From positions 1 through 37,993 of the forward strand of contig CAIPBY010000067.1 of the NCBI GenBank assembly GCA_903863425.1: a DNA stretch of 37,993 nt. The letters run 5' to 3'. The translations under genes and the position numbers were made by a program. The stretch's first letter is position 1. The number at the start of each line of letters is the position of its first letter. Shown here piece by piece: positions 34,940-37,993 of this stretch. The notes under the pieces are model-generated. The model searched no databases. It saw only the letters and a list, made by a program, of their open reading frames with translations, and was not told the DNA's origin. The stretch comes from Candidatus Buchananbacteria bacterium (GTDB taxonomy: Bacteria > Patescibacteriota > Patescibacteriia > 2-01-FULL-39-33).

Positions 34940-35968
34940 ATGGAGCAAAGTAATAATATTAATAACAATCAAATGGATCCAAATTTAAATTCTCACGAGA
35001 AAAAGAGGGCTTATCTTGGAATCGATGTGGGTTCAGTCAGCTGTAATGTTGTAGCTATTGATTCCAATGGGAAATTGTTTTTCAAAAGATATATCAGAAC
35101 TCAAGGTCAGCCGATTCAGGCGATCAAATTCGGATTGTTTGAAGCCAGCGAAGAGTTGAAAAAATATGAGATAGCCGGAGTGGGCACGACTGGAAGCGGT
35201 AGGATTTTGGCTGGATTTTTGGTGGGCGCAGATATAGTTAAAAATGAAATAACTGCTCATGCTACGGCGGCTGGAAGTGAAGTGCCGGAAGTCAGGACGG
35301 TTATAGAAATCGGCGGACAAGATTCTAAGATTATTATTCTCGAAGATGGCATTGTGACTGATTTTGCCATGAATACGGTTTGCGCGGCTGGCACCGGATC
35401 GTTTCTTGATCAGCAATGCTCAAGATTGGGAATAAAAATAGAAGACTTCGGAGATTTGGCTTTGCAGTCCGAGAGCGGTGTGAGTATCTCCGGCAGATGT
35501 ACGGTTTTTGCCGAGTCGGATATGATTCATAAACAGCAGATAGGCGCCAAGAGAGAAGATATTATCCGTGGTTTGTGTGAAGCATTGGTCAGAAATTATT
35601 TAAATAATATAGGAAAAGGCAAGGATATTGAAGAGCCGATTGTTTTCCAAGGCGGTGTAGCTGCCAATAAAGGCATCAAGGCGGAATTTGAGAAGGCTTT
35701 GGGCAAGAAGGTGACTATTCCGGAACACTTCGATGTGATGGGGGCTTTGGGTGCAGCGCTTCTAGCCAAGGAGGCAAAATTAGAAAAAAGTAAATTCAAA
35801 GGATTTGATATTTCTAAGCATCAATTTGAGACCACGGCTTTTCATTGCCCGGATTGTACTAATAATTGTGAAGTGGTGGAATTCAAGGAAAATGGAAAGG
35901 TTACGGCCCGTTGGGGGGATAGATGTGGGAAGTGGGCGGAAAATTTAGACAAAAGACCAAAAGTTTAA
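34940..35968 (+). CDS. BadF/HgdC-type ATPase, dehydratase activator
   Basis: A 342-aa ASKHA-fold ATPase of the BadF/BadG/BcrA/BcrD family. YLGIDVGSVSCNVVAID is phosphate 1, EIGGQDSKIIIL phosphate 2 and FQGGVAANKGIK the adenosine motif. The two Cys that bridge a [4Fe-4S] cluster between subunits in HgdC-type activators are present in VCAAGTGSFLDQQ (about 147) and SGRCTVFAESDM (about 187). This makes an electron-injecting activator far more likely than a sugar kinase. An additional C-terminal Cys set, FHCPDCTNNCEV...DRCGKW, may bind metal. The N-terminus has a polar Asn/Gln-rich tail. It directly follows its two presumed partner subunits and precedes a DUF3467 gene and dnaJ. Confidence 0.88.
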   Translation: MEQSNNINNNQMDPNLNSHEKKRAYLGIDVGSVSCNVVAIDSNGKLFFKRYIRTQGQPIQAIKFGLFEASEELKKYEIAGVGTTGSGRILAGFLVGADIVKNEITAHATAAGSEVPEVRTVIEIGGQDSKIIILEDGIVTDFAMNTVCAAGTGSFLDQQCSRLGIKIEDFGDLALQSESGVSISGRCTVFAESDMIHKQQIGAKREDIIRGLCEALVRNYLNNIGKGKDIEEPIVFQGGVAANKGIKAEFEKALGKKVTIPEHFDVMGALGAALLAKEAKLEKSKFKGFDISKHQFETTAFHCPDCTNNCEVVEFKENGKVTARWGDRCGKWAENLDKRPKV

Positions 35969-35987
35969 TAAATTAATTTAGAAATAT

Positions 35988-36272
35988 ATGGAAAACCAGA
36001 ATCAAATGGAAATTAAAATCGCTGATAATTTGCCTGGCGGAGAATATGCTAATGCCATGCAGGTAGTGCATAACAAGGAAGAATTTATTCTTTCATTTTT
36101 TAATATTGTGGCTCCGGCTGGCAGAGTTTGCTCAAAGATTATTACCAGCCCGGGACATATCAAAAGAATGATTGCAGCTTTGGATGAAAATTTGAAAAAA
36201 TACGAAGTTCAATTTGGTTCTATTACTCAGGCAGAAAGTCCGAAGGCAGAAATAGGTTTTAAGGCAGAATAA
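35988..36272 (+). CDS. DUF3467 small protein
   Basis: A 94-aa soluble protein. The segment YANAMQVVHNKEEFILSFFNIVAPAGRVCSKIITSPGHIKRMIAALDENLKKYEVQFG matches DUF3467 as I know it: short bacterial and archaeal proteins with a 'YxNxxxvxxsxxEFxldF' start and a 'sPxhxKxlxxaLxxni' helix. Function is not established. Here it lies between the dehydratase activator and dnaJ with gaps of 19 and 8 bp, so it is produced with both the chaperones and the redox module. ATG at 35988 is used; a second in-frame ATG at 36006 (MEIKIAD) would give the bare domain and cannot be excluded. Confidence 0.8.
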   Translation: MENQNQMEIKIADNLPGGEYANAMQVVHNKEEFILSFFNIVAPAGRVCSKIITSPGHIKRMIAALDENLKKYEVQFGSITQAESPKAEIGFKAE

Positions 36273-36280
36273 TATTAATT

Positions 36281-37387
36281 ATGGCAACAGACTATTACAA
36301 AATTTTAGGAGTTGATAAGGGTGCTTCACAGGAGGATGTTAAGAAGGCTTTTAGGAAGCTAGCCCATGAACATCATCCGGACAAGGCCGGAGGCAATGAG
36401 AATAAGTTCAAAGAGATAAACGAAGCTTATCAGGTTCTTGGCAATGAAGATAAAAGGAAGCAGTATGATCAGTTCGGTTCTTCCTTTCAGAATAATGCTG
36501 GAGGCGGAGCAGGTGGTTTCAATTACTCTGATTTTGCTAGAGCGCAAGGAGGTAATCCTTTTGGCCAAGGCCAAGGGGGAGCTAGCTTCGATTTCGGCGA
36601 TATGGGAGATTTGGGTGATCTGTTCGGGTCGTTTTTTGGTGGAGGAAGTCAGAGAAAAACTAGACGTCAAACTCGTGGTGCAGACATGGAAGTAGAAATA
36701 ACTTTGGAATTTGAAGAGGCCGTGTTTGGTGTGGAGAAAAACATAAGGTTAAAGAAAAATATAAATTGTGATATTTGTAATGGAAGCGGTGCTGAGCCAG
36801 GATCAAAAGTAGAAAACTGTGCAACTTGCCATGGAAGCGGTTATGTCAGTCAAATTCAACAGACTTTCTTGGGCAATATCAGGAGCCAGGCAGTTTGCCC
36901 TAAATGCCAGGGAGAAGGCAAGATATATGACAAGAAGTGCCACAAATGTCATGGCGAGGGCACGGTTGTTAGTGATGAGGAAATTAGAGTGAAGATTCCA
37001 GCTGGGATTGATAATGGACAATCACTTCGACTCTCTGGAAAAGGCGAGGCCAAAGGCAAGGGAACGCCAGGTGATTTGTATGTCAGGATAAGAGTAAAAT
37101 CGAACACAAATTTTGTTCGCAAGGGATATGATATATATTCGAAAGAATTCGTCTCTGTTTCGCAGGCAATCTTAGGCGGGAAAATTGAAGTTGCTACTGT
37201 CGATGGTTTGGTAAATTTGAAAGTGCCGGAAGGCACTCAAAGCCATACGGAGTTTCGGCTTAAGGACAAAGGAATCCCGCATTTGGAAGGACGTGGCAGG
37301 GGAGATCATCTGGTCGAGATAATCGTGCGTATTCCCAAGAGCCTGACTAAACAACAAAGAAAATTAATTGAAGAAGCTGGCATATAA
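36281..37387 (+). CDS. dnaJ: Hsp40 co-chaperone DnaJ
   Basis: A full-length type I Hsp40 (368 aa) that delivers unfolded clients to DnaK and stimulates its ATPase. The J domain has the essential HPD (32-34, in HEHHPDKAGG). A Gly/Phe-rich linker follows (about 70-125, GGGAGGFNYSDF, FGQGQGG). The zinc domain has four CxxCxGxG repeats: CDICNGSG, CATCHGSG, CPKCQGEG and CHKCHGEG. The C-terminal substrate-binding domains include IPAGIDNGQSLRLSGKGEA and GGKIEVATVDG. It is separated from dnaK by four unrelated genes, although all spacings are short enough for one transcript. The stop overlaps the next start by 1 bp. Confidence 0.97.
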   Translation: MATDYYKILGVDKGASQEDVKKAFRKLAHEHHPDKAGGNENKFKEINEAYQVLGNEDKRKQYDQFGSSFQNNAGGGAGGFNYSDFARAQGGNPFGQGQGGASFDFGDMGDLGDLFGSFFGGGSQRKTRRQTRGADMEVEITLEFEEAVFGVEKNIRLKKNINCDICNGSGAEPGSKVENCATCHGSGYVSQIQQTFLGNIRSQAVCPKCQGEGKIYDKKCHKCHGEGTVVSDEEIRVKIPAGIDNGQSLRLSGKGEAKGKGTPGDLYVRIRVKSNTNFVRKGYDIYSKEFVSVSQAILGGKIEVATVDGLVNLKVPEGTQSHTEFRLKDKGIPHLEGRGRGDHLVEIIVRIPKSLTKQQRKLIEEAGI

Positions 37388-37929
37388 TGATTATTTTCAT
37401 TTCAATAATTTTACTTCTAATTTGTGTGGTTGCATTTTTTGTCGTTATTTTCAATTTTGTCGGCTCATTTATGACCGGCGTGCCATTTATGTCTTCCGAT
37501 CAAAAAGGTGTTGATATTGTTTTGCCGACCATGGAGCTTGCACCCGGAAGCACTATTTGTGATTTAGGTTGCGGTAAAGCGCAGATACTTATTCATGCCT
37601 ACAAAAAATACGGTTGCCAGGGGATTGGCTATGAATTATCAATTTGGCCGTATATTTTGGCGAGAATAAATGTTTGGCTGGCTCGGGCGGATGTGAAGAT
37701 TTATTTTGCTAATTTCTTTCAGGCAGATTTAGGCCAAGTTGATGTGATTTATTGTTATTTATTTCCTAAGATTATGGAGAGACTTGAAGGTAAACTAAAG
37801 CGGGAATTGAAATCTGGGGTCAGGATGGTCAGTTATGTATTTAAATTACCCAGTATTAATCCAGAGAAAATTATAACAACTAATACTGATAAAGGGGATT
37901 TTGGTAAATTTTATGTTTATAGATTTTAG
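37387..37929 (+). CDS. membrane-anchored class I SAM-dependent methyltransferase
   Basis: A 180-aa protein with an N-terminal membrane helix (about 2-28, FISIILLLICVVAFFVVIFNFVG) followed by a small Rossmann methyltransferase. Motif I is STICDLGCGKAQILIHAYKKYG, the acidic end of strand 2 is GIGYELSIWP, and VDVIYCYLFPKIMERLEGKL is the post-motif III region. The pattern resembles short methyltransferases of the FAM173/lysine-methyltransferase type, but the substrate is unknown. The start overlaps the dnaJ stop by 1 bp (TAATG), so translation is probably coupled. Near its end the sequence KGDFGKFYVYRF closes the fold. It is complete within the window. Confidence 0.8.
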   Translation: MIIFISIILLLICVVAFFVVIFNFVGSFMTGVPFMSSDQKGVDIVLPTMELAPGSTICDLGCGKAQILIHAYKKYGCQGIGYELSIWPYILARINVWLARADVKIYFANFFQADLGQVDVIYCYLFPKIMERLEGKLKRELKSGVRMVSYVFKLPSINPEKIITTNTDKGDFGKFYVYRF

Positions 37930-37937
37930 GTATTTCT

Positions 37938-37961
37938 CCCCGCCTCACGCGAGAGGCGGGG
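37938..37961. repeat. GC-rich hairpin at the window end
   Basis: CCCCGCCTC (37938-37946) pairs perfectly with GAGGCGGGG (37953-37961) around a 6-nt loop, followed by TTGGGGTGGGGTT. No T-tract follows closely, so this is a dispersed-repeat-like palindrome that may nevertheless mark the end of the dnaJ operon. No gene is seen in the last 64 bp. Confidence 0.6.
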
Positions 37962-37993
37962 TTGGGGTGGGGTTGAAATTTTCTTAATTTTAT

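Overview
The window looks like a chromosomal segment of a Candidatus Patescibacteria (CPR) organism, most likely of the Parcubacteria group. This is inferred from gene content and style: AT-rich sequence, very tight gene spacing, almost no Shine-Dalgarno sequences, an archaeal/eukaryal-type ProRS, a DUF4012 protein beside glycosyltransferases, an HrcA shortened to 231 aa, and a carrier protein of foreign appearance. TGA is used as a stop (dnaK, mreD), so the Gly-TGA code of Gracilibacteria/Absconditabacteria does not apply. No rRNA, tRNA or CRISPR was seen, and taxonomy cannot be fixed from this stretch alone.

Layout. (1) 1-6.7 kb: 3' part of enolase, a DUF2339 membrane protein, a small membrane protein and two adjacent, divergent, catalytically complete phosphoglycerate mutases (gpmI), i.e. 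lower glycolysis. (2) 6.7-14.2 kb: surface-glycan block with three GT2 enzymes, a DUF4012 protein, a canonical MreB and a GT4 enzyme. (3) 14.2-20.1 kb: housekeeping run holB, a beta-propeller lipoprotein, frr, rseP, a small unknown gene and proS. (4) 20.1-24.4 kb: elongasome operon with a second, divergent mreB, then mreC, mreD and mrdA (PBP2). (5) 24.4-27.9 kb: greA with its own strong promoter, a palindromic MITE-like element, a Phd/RelE-type toxin-antitoxin pair bracketed by 22-bp direct repeats that each end in a DnaA-box sequence, and gyrB on the minus strand. (6) 28.1-37.9 kb: a membrane-anchored unknown, then the heat-shock locus: promoter, perfect CIRCE, hrcA, grpE, dnaK and dnaJ. Between grpE and dnaK sits a self-contained, higher-GC, minus-strand island (promoter, two SD-led genes including an acyl carrier protein, terminator). 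Between dnaK and dnaJ sits a four-gene module: two 2-hydroxyacyl-CoA-dehydratase-like subunits, their BadF/HgdC-type ATPase activator and a DUF3467 protein.

The leading candidates for something new are the ACP island that splits grpE from dnaK, the putative double-cubane reductase/activase embedded in the chaperone operon, the pair of MreBs of which the elongasome copy has lost canonical nucleotide-site residues, and the repeat biology around gyrB (repeat-flanked toxin-antitoxin cassette, palindrome translated inside GyrB, DnaA-box-like sites). All functional statements come from reading motifs by eye; no database search was run.
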